From positions 2,862,690 through 2,926,689 of the forward strand of contig NC_020175.2 in the NCBI RefSeq assembly GCF_000224145.3: a stretch of 64,000 nucleotides of DNA, in the 5' to 3' direction. This DNA comes from Ciona intestinalis (taxonomy: Eukaryota; Chordata; Ascidiacea; Phlebobranchia; Cionidae). Of this stretch, positions 1 to 10,869 are shown in pieces (the stretch's first letter is position 1; the number at the start of each line of letters is the position of its first letter). The notes beneath the pieces are model-generated. The model searched no databases and was not told the DNA's origin. It saw only the letters and a list, made by a program, of their open reading frames with translations. The translations under genes were made by a program, and so were the position numbers.

Positions 1-334
1 TTGAGCCTTGTAGCCTCTGGTTACAATGCAAGCAAAAAAACACTACTGTATTATATGGTGTGTTGATATGCTAATTTTGGTTTAGCAGCAACGCTTTATC
101 TGACACTTTTATTCAAGTAGTTTTTACGACTGTTGTTTTGTTGCGAATTCCCTTGTTTTCTATTCTATGTGGATGAGGTCCCGCAGTGTGGCACACCATG
201 GGCCCTAGGATTTAGGCAAGGATTGGCCCATTACTCTATTAATTCCCTTGTATTTTTTATATTAATTAACCTGATCTTCGCTACTATATTTAAAGAGATA
301 AATGAAAAGGTTATATTATGTTAAATCACTTTAC
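1..334. other. intron sequence of CFAP54, nothing else seen
   Basis: Follows the exon 3 donor (AAG|GTAAAG) on the minus strand. I see no further exon or repeat; the next CFAP54 exon should lie outside the window. Confidence 0.5.
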
Positions 335-1652
335 CTTTAATGAATTAGCAGATGACATAAGCGACCTGCAAACTCTGTATACCACAGTAGTTGCATTGTA
401 CAGTACCCAACATAAGGATTCTTTGGTTAGCAGGCACTGGGTGAAGGTCCGTAGACACCTTAATATTAATTGACATCGTTCAATAGAATGTGTGGACTGC
501 AAGTTCATATCTAACTCCAATACACCCTCAAATTCACACATGAGCATTCCCTGTGAGAAAAATAGAATTCTAAAACAACTTCAAATCAGTCCTAGTTAAA
601 TAAAAAGCTGTTTTTTAAGTATATAGTGGGGTGGGGTAGATAGTAAACTGGGAACATTCAAATAATTATAAAACCGTATCTGCACGACTCTCATAGACCA
701 TTGTTAATTGTTTAAAATACGATCAGGATATTTAGACGTTATGTACTAAAGGTATCCTGTCTTCCCCCACCCTACTATATATGCCAAAATGAATATTTAA
801 AACCAAAATAAACCATTACCAGCATTGCTTTGCAAGTCAATATAAGTTCCTCACTATCTTGTTTTGGTTCAAAGTAAATTGATTTAAAAACTTCCAATTT
901 TTCGATTTTTGCCATTGAAGCTTCCCCACACTTTGTAAGCAGATAACGCTGGTAACACTGCCTGTTTGCTACGTTATGGAAGCCATGGTCACGAAGTGTG
1001 TCACCAACAGATACCAGCTTGAAGTAGAAAATTGGGACAGGGAGTCTAGGCTCATATTTGTTCCATATGTCAAATAACCAGTTGGTTCTGTGGTGATACA
1101 GTTTACATTAATTTAAAGTCTTTTTTATTCGAACAAAAAAGTGACATCTAAGTATATATTAATTTACAAAGTAAGATATTAGGGGTTGACACCATGTTTT
1201 TTATTTCATAAAAAAATAAAAAGTTACTTCTTTTCAGTAGTTTCAAATCTTATATAAACACAATAAATGCCATCTAAGCTACTAAGAATGAAAGGTACAT
1301 GAAGAAATCCTCAGCACAGGGCTTGTTTTTCAATCTAGTATAAAATTATTTTTTGATATAAATACGCAAGAATGACACTTTGACTTTGGGTTGAATTGCA
1401 AGGCACCTTAGACTCTTAAAATTGGCATAAATACAAAGCCAAGTATAGTTAATTAACAGCAAAATACCCTCTGGAACTTGCTTCTTCTTGGCTACTGTTA
1501 ACATTTGACTTTTTTAGAAAGAAAGCCAAAACTTCTTTTATTTCCTTTTCTGAAGCACAAATGACCGGGTTTTTCTCATCAATATTACCATAGTACGAAG
1601 CATGAGGCAGTCGTATACTTGATAAAGCAACGTTAATTAATGTGGAAGCCAT
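335..1652 (-). CDS. CFAP54: CFAP54, N-terminal exons (partial, runs off the left edge)
   Basis: Cilia- and flagella-associated protein 54 belongs to the axonemal central apparatus. Three coding exons are visible: 1468-1652 (ATG at 1652), 820-1087 and 335-550; joined they give 223 residues in one frame with GT/AG borders. Recognition rests on remembered resemblance to vertebrate CFAP54: SYYG..D.KNPV with CEKEI-like residues in exon 1, F-IW-KY-P-LP and VGD-L opening exon 2, and LCW-LYN-T--VY--CR-LM in exon 3. An acceptor (TTTTTTTACAG) lies 16 bases before the ATG, so the 5' end is trans-spliced or has a leader intron. An inverted-repeat element fills part of intron 2. The full protein is thousands of residues; the rest lies left of base 1. 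Identification is good, not proven. Confidence 0.8.
624..777 (-). mobile_element. MITE copy, internally deleted
   Basis: TAGTGGGGTGGGG at the left and CCCCCACCCTACTA at the right, inside CFAP54 intron 2; about 40 bases near the left end are missing relative to other copies. Confidence 0.85.
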
Positions 1653-2169
1653 TTTGGCTTGTTAAAGCCTGTAAAAAAACGTAAATAGGTTTCAAAACTC
1701 TTTTACACTAAAACTCTGTTTAATGGTGCGCGTATAAAACCATTGAAAGAATTTGAAACATTACCTGTTATGTAATATATCCTGTCAGACCTTTTTTTAT
1801 TTTAAATTTAGGTTTTTAATACGTTTATTTGCAAAAATACCTTAATCTAGTTTCTTGTGTTTATAGTTTTTAGCTTTTCAAATCACCAAGGAAACATTTA
1901 ACATAGAAAACTATTATACTTTGTCGTGGTAATTTCAACGGGGGACTGAGTCTTCTTTTTACGCTTATTGCTTACAATATTCGTTTCGGTTAAGTTCTTT
2001 TTATAAGAAATACAGCACAGGTATTTCTTTAGAAGCGATAGATTTTATATGAAAATATTTTATTCTTTTTACAATATGTTGCCATGTAAGTCCGATGTAT
2101 ATTTTTTTATTATTTAACACAAACAAAGTTTCATAGCATTCACATCAGAAAAAACTTGGCATAGCAAAA

Positions 2170-4959
2170 TCACAGTACAAGAGTTTTGAGATTCTCAAGT
2201 TCAGATTTTACGAACTCATATAAGTCGTATTCAAGTTTTAAACTAGTTTCGCTTTTGAGAAAATCCCTCGCTGCCTCTGACGTTTCTCGTTTATTCCTTG
2301 TGTGTGTTTCGTGCTTCATCCGTTCATTTTCCTATGAAAAAATAGGCAATACTTAATAATCGTTGAATAAAAATAAATTTAAATGCCGGAAACATAAAGT
2401 AGGATGAGGTAAGATGGGACACATGATTACATTTCCCTCCTCGTCCCATTTGGTAATAAACAAAGAATATTAACATAGTGATATAACCGTAACCCCGCAA
2501 CTGTAAAAGAGCGTTGTTAATTGTTCAATACGCGATCACGAAATATATAATTTAGGTGCTATAGGTATCCCATTTTACCCCATAACTACATTCAACTGCA
2601 AGAGCGCTCGTAAACATACAAAATCGAAAATACGATGCTTGAGAATCATCATATGCATTGTGTCCTTAGGCAAGACACAACGGACATCGCTAATATCTCA
2701 TGTTATAATCAGACCCTAATCCGTAACAGCGAAAAAGCACAATATATAGTAAATTCTGAAAAATATAAAACCTTACCGGATTTAGATAAATATTGGATGC
2801 GTCATTGAAGTAAGATGGTAGGATAGCTTCTAATACTTTCAAGCTATTGTCGAGATCTTCTAGTATTCCAACGAACACGTAATGCTCCTTTATATTTTGC
2901 TTTGCTTTATCAACGGCCCACTTTGACCTTGACCTATAATGCAATGCATTGTGAGAAAGAAAGCCAGCAAGTACTGTATTGTTATAGAAAAGTATTGTAA
3001 TAGCTTAATGTAGACAATGCTACAGTATAGGCAAGGCTATACAATATGAAGTGTAAAGTGTTGCACAATTCATTGTATATATTATTATATACATTCTCTC
3101 GGGCGCATTTGGTAGTAGGCAAATAACATCCAAAGAATTACAAAAACCTTATCTTCACGATTCCCATAGACAGTTGTTAATTGTTTAAAACACAATCAGG
3201 ATATATTTGGATATTAGGTGCTTAACGTGACCCGTCTTTCCCACCCCACTGGGTTACTGTAGGCAAGGCTATAATCGAATATCTACAATATTACAATTAC
3301 TGTTACATCTTACATGCAGCCAGGATCCTGTCCACAAAAATACGGTACGACTTGCCAATATGGCTTGATGCATTCTTGTCGTCTTCTTTGTATGCATTCG
3401 TCTATGGACTAAACGTGTACACAATTAGAATAGAAAATTTGAAATCGTCATGAGCCTATTTATCAGTGTATCATATGCATCCAACTATGATCATATCTTT
3501 GTCGTGATGTAAAAAAGCTGGAGGCTTGGTCGTTTTAGTCTCGTTTGCTTCAAAATAACCGAGAGACAGTCAGCATTTGTTTTTTTTTTATTACGTTGGC
3601 CTATGCTTGAAGATCCCAATTTTGTTCGTTTGTAATGCCTGCACCGTACTATGGAAAACTACTACATGTATACTATAAAAAAAAACAACCACTTACAAAG
3701 CAACATACTTGGTAAGCTGGCACGAGGTGTATGAAACAGAACACCCGTGATATAACGACTGTCGTTTCCGGTCACGCAGACATAAAGTATAACTTACATT
3801 CATTAGTACTTTTGTCTTACCTCTTGCCTTCTTATTTCGCTCATTCGAGAGCTCGCGCCCCCGCCTCCCCGTTCGTTACCGAAGCGTGAAAAATAATAAA
3901 AAGATTCGAACCGCGAGACGGGATCACGAATCATATTCACATAAAGCGGTTGCTTTTGGCCAAATCTACGGTCAAAAAAGAGAGAAAATATCAGGACTGG
4001 TAACAGATTTTTATAGGTGTCAATATATAGGCTATCACTATGATATGTGTTAAGTAAGTATTTTCATACAACTATAGTAGGGTGGTGTATAGGCTAAGAT
4101 AGAACATGTTTTCAGTCATTTTTTCTTTTCCCATTTGGTAGTGAACAAATAATATTTTCACAATTTTAACCGTAACCTCGCGATTCTATAAAAATGCGTC
4201 CGTAATTATCAAAAACATTACCAGAAAATATAGGATTTAATTGCTAACATTATCCAATCTTTCCCCATAGTATACTGTCTATATGTACCTTGTAAAGTCG
4301 ATAAAATACTGATGGCGGATGTACATATATCCCGGACTCTGCTCATGAAGGAATTCGACAAAGTTTGCTTCTTCTTCTTCATTTTTGTTCGGTTTTTCTC
4401 CATCCTCATACGGACTTGCGACTTTGAAACCGTTTGCCCCACCAAGGCGATAACAAAGTGTCGTCATCGACATACTGCCGCATTTCGGGACTCTGTTGTA
4501 AACCACGTAGTTTCTGTCCTGAATAAATGAATGTAACTCCTCGTGTGGCCGGAATGTGGCCGGAAAACGACAGTCTTTATAACAAGGGTGTTCATACACT
4601 TCGTGCTATCTTACGAGTTACCATTTATGTTACTTTGTAGATGATTATTTTTTGGTGTTTATTTTCACTTCTTTTATGTATGGCTATATTAATTTGAACA
4701 TCACAGTAGTAACCACTGGGTTGGAACAACTGCCGTTAAGTATCTTGCCCTTTTGAATGTAGTTTTATATCTTTACATAGCCTACCTTGTTATCAATATC
4801 TTTCCTGATACGCTGAAGATCAAGTAAGGAGTTTTTTCTCAAACCATCGTTACTTCTTGCCCGTCTATTGCTGGTGATCGAGTTAAGGTACATTACTCCA
4901 CCGATTAAAATACATGACAAAGTCAGAATAAGTTGCCTCCGAAACGACCAACGGGGCAT
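2170..4959 (-). CDS. uronyl 2-O-sulfotransferase-like (UST/HS2ST family)
   Basis: Golgi type II enzyme that moves sulfate from PAPS to O-2 of uronic acids in glycosaminoglycans. Six exons: 4786-4959, 4289-4518, 3821-3965, 3314-3408, 2777-2933 and 2170-2331; all phases agree, giving 320 residues. Residues 10-27 form the signal-anchor after the start MPRWSFRRQ. Exon 2 holds the 5'-PAPS motif NRVPKCGS; exon 3 holds the 3'-PAPS region VNMIRDPVSRF; exon 4 ends with VPYFCGQDPGC; exon 5 has W-DKAK-N then VGILEDLD and LP-YF. FCGQ-P-C and SIDEC look closer to UST than to HS2ST, so UST-like is my choice. An in-frame TTG upstream is not a likely start. A poly(A) signal AATAAA-like run follows near 2105. 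Introns carry three MITEs and two SINEs. Human UST is longer (about 406), so the stem and tail are short here. Confidence 0.9.
2400..2585 (-). mobile_element. MITE copy in UST-like last intron
   Basis: Shows the family interior (CCCATTTGGTA, TTGTTAATTGTT) and a decayed right end (CCCATTTTACCCC). Confidence 0.75.
3095..3254 (-). mobile_element. MITE copy, left end missing
   Basis: Begins at the GCATTTGGTAGTA interior and ends with TCTTTCCCACCCCACT. Confidence 0.75.
3712..3808 (+). mobile_element. SINE, 3' part
   Basis: Contains AAGCTGGCACGAGGTGTATG, CGACTGTCGTTTCCGG and the terminal TTACATTCATT. It ends 12 bases from the exon 3 donor of the UST-like gene. Confidence 0.8.
4075..4272 (+). mobile_element. 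MITE copy in UST-like intron 2
   Basis: TAGTAGGGTGGTG at the left and a decayed TTCCCCATAGTA at the right. Confidence 0.7.
4521..4753 (-). mobile_element. antisense-lying SINE that makes up nearly all of UST-like intron 1
   Basis: On the plus strand it reads TGAATGTAAC, GGCCGGAAAACGACAGTC, TTACGAGTTACC and CCACTGGGTTGGAAC, the reverse complement of the SINE consensus. It fills about 233 of the 267 intron bases (4519-4785); its tail lies against the exon 2 acceptor. Confidence 0.85.
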
Positions 4960-5757
4960 TTCTTCTGATACCGATCTCGAAGCCAAACAGCCAGAGTCGA
5001 TTGTTGTTGAGAGTAACCAACGCCTATAGTGAACCTACCTATATATTTTTCACATTTCTAGCCTACCGCTCACCTGCATAAACAACACTGAACTGAAGTT
5101 TATGAGAAACCTCAACCTGTTTTCTCGTCTCAGTTAATCGTATTCAATAAACTGTTTGGCGTCTCTAATGCATTCAAGCTTTAAATCCGAGCTCTGCGAC
5201 AAGGTGCTCATTTTCGTACATTGCCTCTATTTAGTAAGCACTCACTTTCTAGATTACAGCTGAAATGACGTTTCACAATGTCGCTGCTGATACGGAACGC
5301 CGGGGGCGGTCATTATGGCCACGAAGTTTCAGACCGAATTTTTCAACGCCGTGAGGAGATTGAAATAACAGCAGACGCATCCGTTTCAAATTTAGAATGC
5401 CAGGTTTATTGAAAATTCAAACAGATTTTAAAGGTTAATTCTATAATATAAATTGATAGGTACAGTCATATACAAAGCGGGCAGTTCAGCGCAGATAAGA
5501 GCTGTAGCATTTTTCGGTGTTTAACCATGTAACATTAAGTTTTAGTTTTCAAGTTTTGCCAAACGCCGCTTTTCTGGAATATGTGGTAATGCCTAAGTAC
5601 AGCTTTTGGAAACTGCAACCTATAATACTCATTTGTATTTATATTTACTCTACAGGTGCAAAGTATAACTCATATATAGCTGAATACCTGTAGTCTCTAC
5701 ATATAATATATATTACTTGATGGATAAAGGGCGAAGACAACGTGTGGAAATGATAAG
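4960..5757. other. shared upstream region between two divergent glycan-enzyme genes
   Basis: No repeat family copy or extra gene seen. The two start codons are 798 bp apart, so one promoter region may serve both genes. No TATA box is clear on either side. Confidence 0.5.
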
Positions 5758-8700
5758 ATGATGTTCTATGTTCGTTCAATGTGCCGGGTCCGTTGGACAT
5801 TCGTTTTGCTTTCTTTTCTGGTCGTCTGGCTATTTTTTCTTCTCCGTAAACAGTAAGCATCAGTGAACGCCAACTATACATTTCTATAGATCTTCAAAAA
5901 CGTTATTTTCTAGATATATTTCAAAGCAACTGGCTCATAAGCAGCACCCTGGTCGTATTTTCCAAACAGATGAAACTATGCACCTTGCGATGGCGGCTTG
6001 CAGAGGAAAATCACTTACAATAGTAAAGGAAGCAACCACAATGATCAAGAGTGCAATCATATTCTCTCGTAGCAGAATTCATGTTCATATATTTACTGAA
6101 AATTTGGAAGACGAATTCCGCAAAGAGGTAGACAGCCATTTTTTAACGATTCCTTTTGAAAATTATGTAGACTATAGTCCTGTAAACAGAGTGTTAACAT
6201 ATATATAGTGCTGTGAGGTAAGATGGAACATCTTTAGCACCTAATATGCAAACATCTTATCTTATTTTAAACAATTAACAACGGTCTATGGGAGTTGCGA
6301 AGATACGGTTTTAGAACTCCTTGAATGTTCTTTGTTTACCTACAAATGGGAAGAGAAAATATAATGAAAAAGTGACCCATCTCACCCACCCTACTATATT
6401 ACACATATTCATATAAACTATACAAACTCAATTCCTTCTTTTATAAAACATGTCATTTTATGTTGATTAGTTTGCAACCTGGCCACTGTCTGCCAAGCGA
6501 AAGTTTTTGTTAACAATTCATCCGTTGGTGTACCCACTTGATCCAGAAGAACTCAAAGTGATGAAAAATTGGTGGGGACCTTGCGCCTCGTTTCGTCTTT
6601 TTCTTCCAGTAAGACTTAACTGCTATTATAGTCCTGCCTAAAACTGAAAAAAATGTTTTGTTTCCATTCAGACAGTATTGGATAAAACCGACTCTGTTTT
6701 ATACGTCGATACTGATGTTATATTCTTAACTCCCCCTGAAGAACTGTGGCGACATTTTTACTTGTTCAACGATCGCCAAGTTGCTGCGTTAGCACCACGG
6801 GTAGGATGGAGCTTCCAAGTTCCAAATGATAACGCTAACTTTATAAGGATGCAAGATGGAAAGAAAACTCAAGTCAACTCAGGGGTAAATCCAACATAAA
6901 ATGACAAAGTGTAAATTTTTTTTCTCAGTTTTGTATTTTGTATCCTTAATAGGGCGATTACATTTTTGGTGAAAATTAGGCTTCTAAAACACACTGTGAA
7001 CAACAAACAATCTATATACAATTATTTATAAACGTTTGATGCATACGTTGGCTTGTGGCCAGCAGTATAGGTTTTATTTTAAACTAAAAACGCCCGAGCT
7101 ACCTAATTTAAAAATATTGAGACCAAATAATTAAACACATGAACTAAATTAAACACACTAAAAATACCTAAACACCCTAACTAAGTATTAAGATAAAAAA
7201 ACAAGAACCGTTTTCGATCAGGTTTTTCTGATGAACCTCACTCGAATGCGGCAACCAGTTTTCGCGACCGAATCCGAGTCGAGGCAGAAAATTTCGTGGA
7301 ACAAAAAACTTTTGTTTCCTTTGTATAGAAAGCACAAAGAGGATATGTATGGGGATCAGAATTTAATTAACCTTGTGTTTCATTACAACCCAGGTAAATA
7401 TATAGTAGGTTGGGAGAAGATGGGACACCTTTTCGTTCTATTATCTCGCTCTATTTGGTAGTAAACAAGAAACATTCAAAGATTTATAAAACTTTATCCT
7501 CACGACTCTTATAGACCATTGTTAATTGTTTAAAACACCATCAAGACATTTAGATAATATGTGCTAAAGGTGTCCCATCTTCCCCCACCCTACTATATAT
7601 AACACACAAAGCTTAGTTAATGCCAACTTTTAAGTAGACCTGTTATACACAAGAATCTGAATATATAGTAGAATGGGGGAAAATGGGACATTTAAGCACA
7701 TGAAGTATTTTATTTAGAAATTCGCACATTAGGTGTAGTTTTACAAATTCGAAAACACACAGGGTATGACATGATACAGTTTAAAATCATTTGATTTTGA
7801 TCAATAAGTTAATTTATATCAAAACACACGTAAATAACAGGAAATAGCGTGTGTATACAAGGACTGTCGTTTGTTGCTAAATCTTAAGTTCCTCGTCGTA
7901 TTACCTGGTATTCGCTACTGTTACAGACTTGATTTATTTCCTACCTTGCAAGTACAACTACCACCACAAGTTCTGCTTTGATGCTTACCGAGAACGTTGG
8001 TGTACATCTGCCGAAAGCGATGGTGCTGCTGTAATACATGGCAACGCAAATACGTTTTACAACAACTATGCACCTGCGTTTCGGGCAATCAGTAATGCCA
8101 TGAGAGCAGTAAGTTATCATAAAGTAGGTCGGGGGAAGACGAGACACCTTATCATTATACTTTCTCGTTAATTTTGGTAGTAAACGAAGAAAATTCAATT
8201 AATTATAAAACAGTATCCTCACGACTTCCTTATATAGACCGTTGTTAATTGTTTAAAACACGATCAGGATATTTGGATATTAAGTGTTAAAGGTGTTCCA
8301 TCTTCCCCACCCTACTGTTAATATTTCAATATAAATGGCCAAAGTTCTTCAGAGAAGCACGCCAGAATATACAAGTTTTAGGCTTTAGTTAGCTCATTAT
8401 CCCAAAGGTGATTATAACTTGCTTTACCCTTGTGTAACCGGAAAACAAAAGGTGTCTACTTGCCTAAGGACACACACGCCTACAAAGGGCAGCGGCGACG
8501 AGCTTCGAACCCATTACCCATATGTTAGAGGCAATATAAGACCTACTTAAATTGTGATATAACCTGCTACTACTGCAGCTTAGTTATATGTGTGTTAACT
8601 CGTCAACAAATGTCATTTTCATACTATTCCAAAAGTTACATTTATATAGTTTACATCATATAGTAGTGTGGAGTAAGATGGAACACCTTTAGCACAGAAT

Positions 8701-9199
8701 ATTCAAATGAGAGTCGTGAGGATACAGATTTATATTTATTTGAATGTTCTTTGTTTACTACCAAATGTGACCAGTAAATACAATGATCAGGTGTCCCATC
8801 CTCCCCCACTCTAGTATACTGTTTTTTAGATAGTAGGGTGGGCGGAGTTGGGACACATTTAGCACATAATATCCAAATATCCTGATTGTGTTTTAAACAA
8901 TCAGCAGCGGTCTATCGTGAGGATACGGTTCTATATTTCTTTGCATATTCTTTGTTTACTCCTAATTGGGATGAAAAAATAGAATGAAAAGGTTTCCCTT
9001 CTTTCCCCACTCTACTATATCTGTTATTTGAATTTTGCAGTACAATTTCGAAAGAGATTTGGAGCGTTACTTACTGAGCCCAATGGAAAGCGGGCTTACT
9101 GATCCGTCCGTTGAAGCCCACGAACACTGTGGAAACAAGACTTATCTTTTTCTGAAGAATATTCGAAAGATGGTAAAAAGAAGACGAAATTTTAGATAA
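5758..9199 (+). CDS. glucoside xylosyltransferase (GXYLT1/2 type)
   Basis: Golgi/ER type II glycosyltransferase (GT8 family) that adds xylose to O-linked glucose on EGF repeats such as those of Notch. Seven exons: 5758-5852, 5914-6181, 6498-6608, 6672-6884, 7222-7393, 7927-8108 and 9041-9199; phases agree, 399 residues (human GXYLTs are about 440). Residues 12-29 are the membrane anchor. MHLA..AC then MIKSAIIF opens the catalytic domain; exon 3 ends PCASFRLFLP; exon 4 has the metal-binding SVLYVDTDVIFL (DTD); exon 5 has MNLTRMR and GDQNLIN; exon 6 has the late VIHGN motif. The exon 2 donor could be 9 bases earlier without changing frame. Two tandem ATGs precede the anchor; I chose the first. 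AATAAA at 9266. Six MITE copies lie in its introns. Confidence 0.92.
6206..6396 (+). mobile_element. MITE copy, GXYLT intron 2
   Basis: Complete: TAGTGCTGTGAGGTAAGATG to CCCACCCTACTA. Confidence 0.85.
7403..7595 (-). mobile_element. MITE copy, GXYLT intron 5
   Basis: Complete with both termini, TAGTAGGTTGGGAGAAGATG and CTTCCCCCACCCTACTA. Confidence 0.9.
7666..7710 (+). mobile_element. MITE fragment (one terminus)
   Basis: TAGTAGAATGGGGGAAAATG followed by GGACATTTAAGCACAT; no partner terminus nearby. Confidence 0.6.
8122..8316 (-). mobile_element. MITE copy, GXYLT intron 6
   Basis: GTAGGTCGGGGGAAGACG to TTCCCCACCCTACT, full interior. Confidence 0.85.
8436..8550 (-). mobile_element. SINE, tRNA-like 5' part
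   Basis: Plus strand reads TGCCTAAGGACACACACGCC and GACGAGCTTCGAACCCATTA, the complement of the SINE head with its B-box-like GGTTCGA. Confidence 0.65.
8661..8816 (+). mobile_element. MITE copy, shortened
   Basis: TAGTAGTGTGGAGTAAGATG to CCTCCCCCACTCTAGTA; part of the centre is absent. Confidence 0.8.
8831..9017 (+). mobile_element. MITE copy, next to the previous one
   Basis: TAGTAGGGTGGGCGGAGTTG to TTCCCCACTCTACTA, 24 bases upstream of the last GXYLT exon. Confidence 0.85.
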
Positions 9200-9919
9200 T
9201 TTAAAACTAGCAAAGCGGGATCGTGCAATATATATGTGTGGTAGTTTTCTTCATGTAGTGTTTTAAATAAACTTTTCACTGATGAAATCTGGGCGCGGAA
9301 GAAACACGTTTTTATGCCAATATATATCACGAATTAAATGCAACAATTCCATTCGTAAAAAACTTAAAGCCGACAATTCCAAAACTAGAGACATCTTCAA
9401 TAGCCATAAACCTAACATCTTCAATAGCCATAAACCTAAACTCTAAATCTCCGATAGTCTTTAAGACTACTATAACCCCTATGTGCCCATTTTGTCCGTG
9501 ATTTTGTTGCATGACACATAAAAGAATATGTAGGGGTAAGGTGGGGTACCGTTAATACCCGAACCCATATTTCCAAGTCGTTTTTAACAATTAACAATTG
9601 TCTTTTATATTCGTGGAAAAGCGGGGCTACGGTTATATAATTCTGTAAATATTCTTTGTTACCCAATTGTACAAGAGAAGAGATTGAAAATGTAACGCCT
9701 TACCATTTATACGATGCTATGTGTGACATGCCCATATTCACTCAACCAACAATTTGAAACACAACACAAGATTTTTTGTTACATATATTAAAACGTAAAG
9801 CACACAGTTCCTTTTCGGTTATACATGATTTTAAATTATGGTGAAATAACAACGTAAAACTTTGCAAAAAAATCAAAAGAAAGGCAAACCAAGTGTCTGT
9901 ATATTTTTAATTCAAATCG
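9200..9919. other. intergenic; short direct repeat and diverged MITE
   Basis: GXYLT 3' end. A 27-bp unit (ACATCTTCAATAGCCATAAA plus 7 more) is repeated side by side at about 9391-9443. A diverged MITE-like stretch follows at 9535-9705 (GGTAAGGTGGGGTACC, TTAACAATTAACAATTG, TATTCTTTGTTACC). Confidence 0.5.
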
Positions 9920-10228
9920 CTACATTCTCTGTGTCATAACAGTCATCTGGGGTGCTTGAGGTAACATCTGCTGGTTAATGTTCGACGTACTCTCCAGTGG
10001 TTCCAGTGGATAAGTGTCGGGTCCGTAATCCAACGGAAATTGTTTGTAGGTCATCACTGGCGGATCGCTTTGGCTTGGCAACACGCTAAGGTTGTTTGCT
10101 GGGTCCCTTATAGGTGGGAGTCTACGCATTGCTGGTTTGTAAGCGATAGAAACTATACCAACGAGTGCCGCTATCGCAGAGGAAATTATAAACACAAGAA
10201 GAATAAGTGTCCAGTTTGGTTCTTCCAT
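9920..10228 (-). CDS. small single-pass membrane protein, unrecognised
   Basis: An uninterrupted 102-codon frame from ATG at 10228. After MEEPNW comes one hydrophobic segment (about residues 7-29, LILLVFIISSAIAALVGIV), then a Pro- and Gln-rich polar tail with RLPPIRDP, PLDYGPDTYPLEP and PQAPQMT. With no signal peptide before the segment it would sit N-out/C-in or the reverse; I cannot say. A possible acceptor (TTTGAATTACAG) lies upstream, so this could be the last exon of a longer gene or a trans-spliced single exon. I recognise no family. The codon pattern and the lack of overlap with repeats favour a real gene. Confidence 0.55.
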   Translation of the reverse strand: MEEPNWTLILLVFIISSAIAALVGIVSIAYKPAMRRLPPIRDPANNLSVLPSQSDPPVMTYKQFPLDYGPDTYPLEPLESTSNINQQMLPQAPQMTVMTQRM

Positions 10229-10337
10229 GTCATTTGAATCAACAGTTTACATAAGCTTTATAAGCCTTTAATACAGCATCACTGTAATTCAAATGTTATA
10301 TATTGTTCTGGTAACTACAATTGTTTTTGAAGTATTA

Positions 10338-10510
10338 TAGTAGGGTGGGAAAAGATGGGACACCTTTATCACATAATATTTAAATATTCTGATCGTGTTT
10401 TAAACAATTAACAACGGTCTATGGGAGTCATGAGGACACAGTTTTATAATTGCTTGAATTTTCTTTGTTTAATACTAAATAGGACAAGAAAATATAATAA
10501 ACAGATCTCC
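10338..10510 (+). mobile_element. MITE copy, right end lost
   Basis: TAGTAGGGTGGGAAAAGATG then the full interior up to GGACAAGAAAATATAATAAA. Confidence 0.8.
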
Positions 10511-10869
10511 TATCTAAACAAAACACTACGTAGTAATCTGAACACCTTTTTCTTAGTAAACATGTTAATTTACATAAGCGTTACTCCCGCTATATGTTTT
10601 GCCTTGTTTAAATAATTCAACCTAGCTCAACTTTCACTAAGATTTCACACTCTCGTTTCAAACAGAAAGTTGCGAACGAACTCGTCGGGGAAGTACATTG
10701 CTGTACAGGCCCGCGGGCTATGCAGACTACGTGTGTTCACGCAACCTTTTCAAGCCAAAACATTCAATGCATTTTCAAACTAATAACATGAGGCCCAAAC
10801 TACATGTTGAATATTGTATTTGTGTTACAAATTTTTGGCGACAGATCAGATTTCCTGGTTAGGTTGTTT
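10511..10869. other. intergenic, nothing recognised
   Basis: Between the small membrane-protein gene and the 3' end of the NAP1-like gene. No repeat copy or convincing exon. Confidence 0.4.

Noticed and set aside
4312-4530. Plus-strand frame of 72 codons
   Set aside because: Antisense to exon 2 of the sulfotransferase gene, which carries the PAPS motif.
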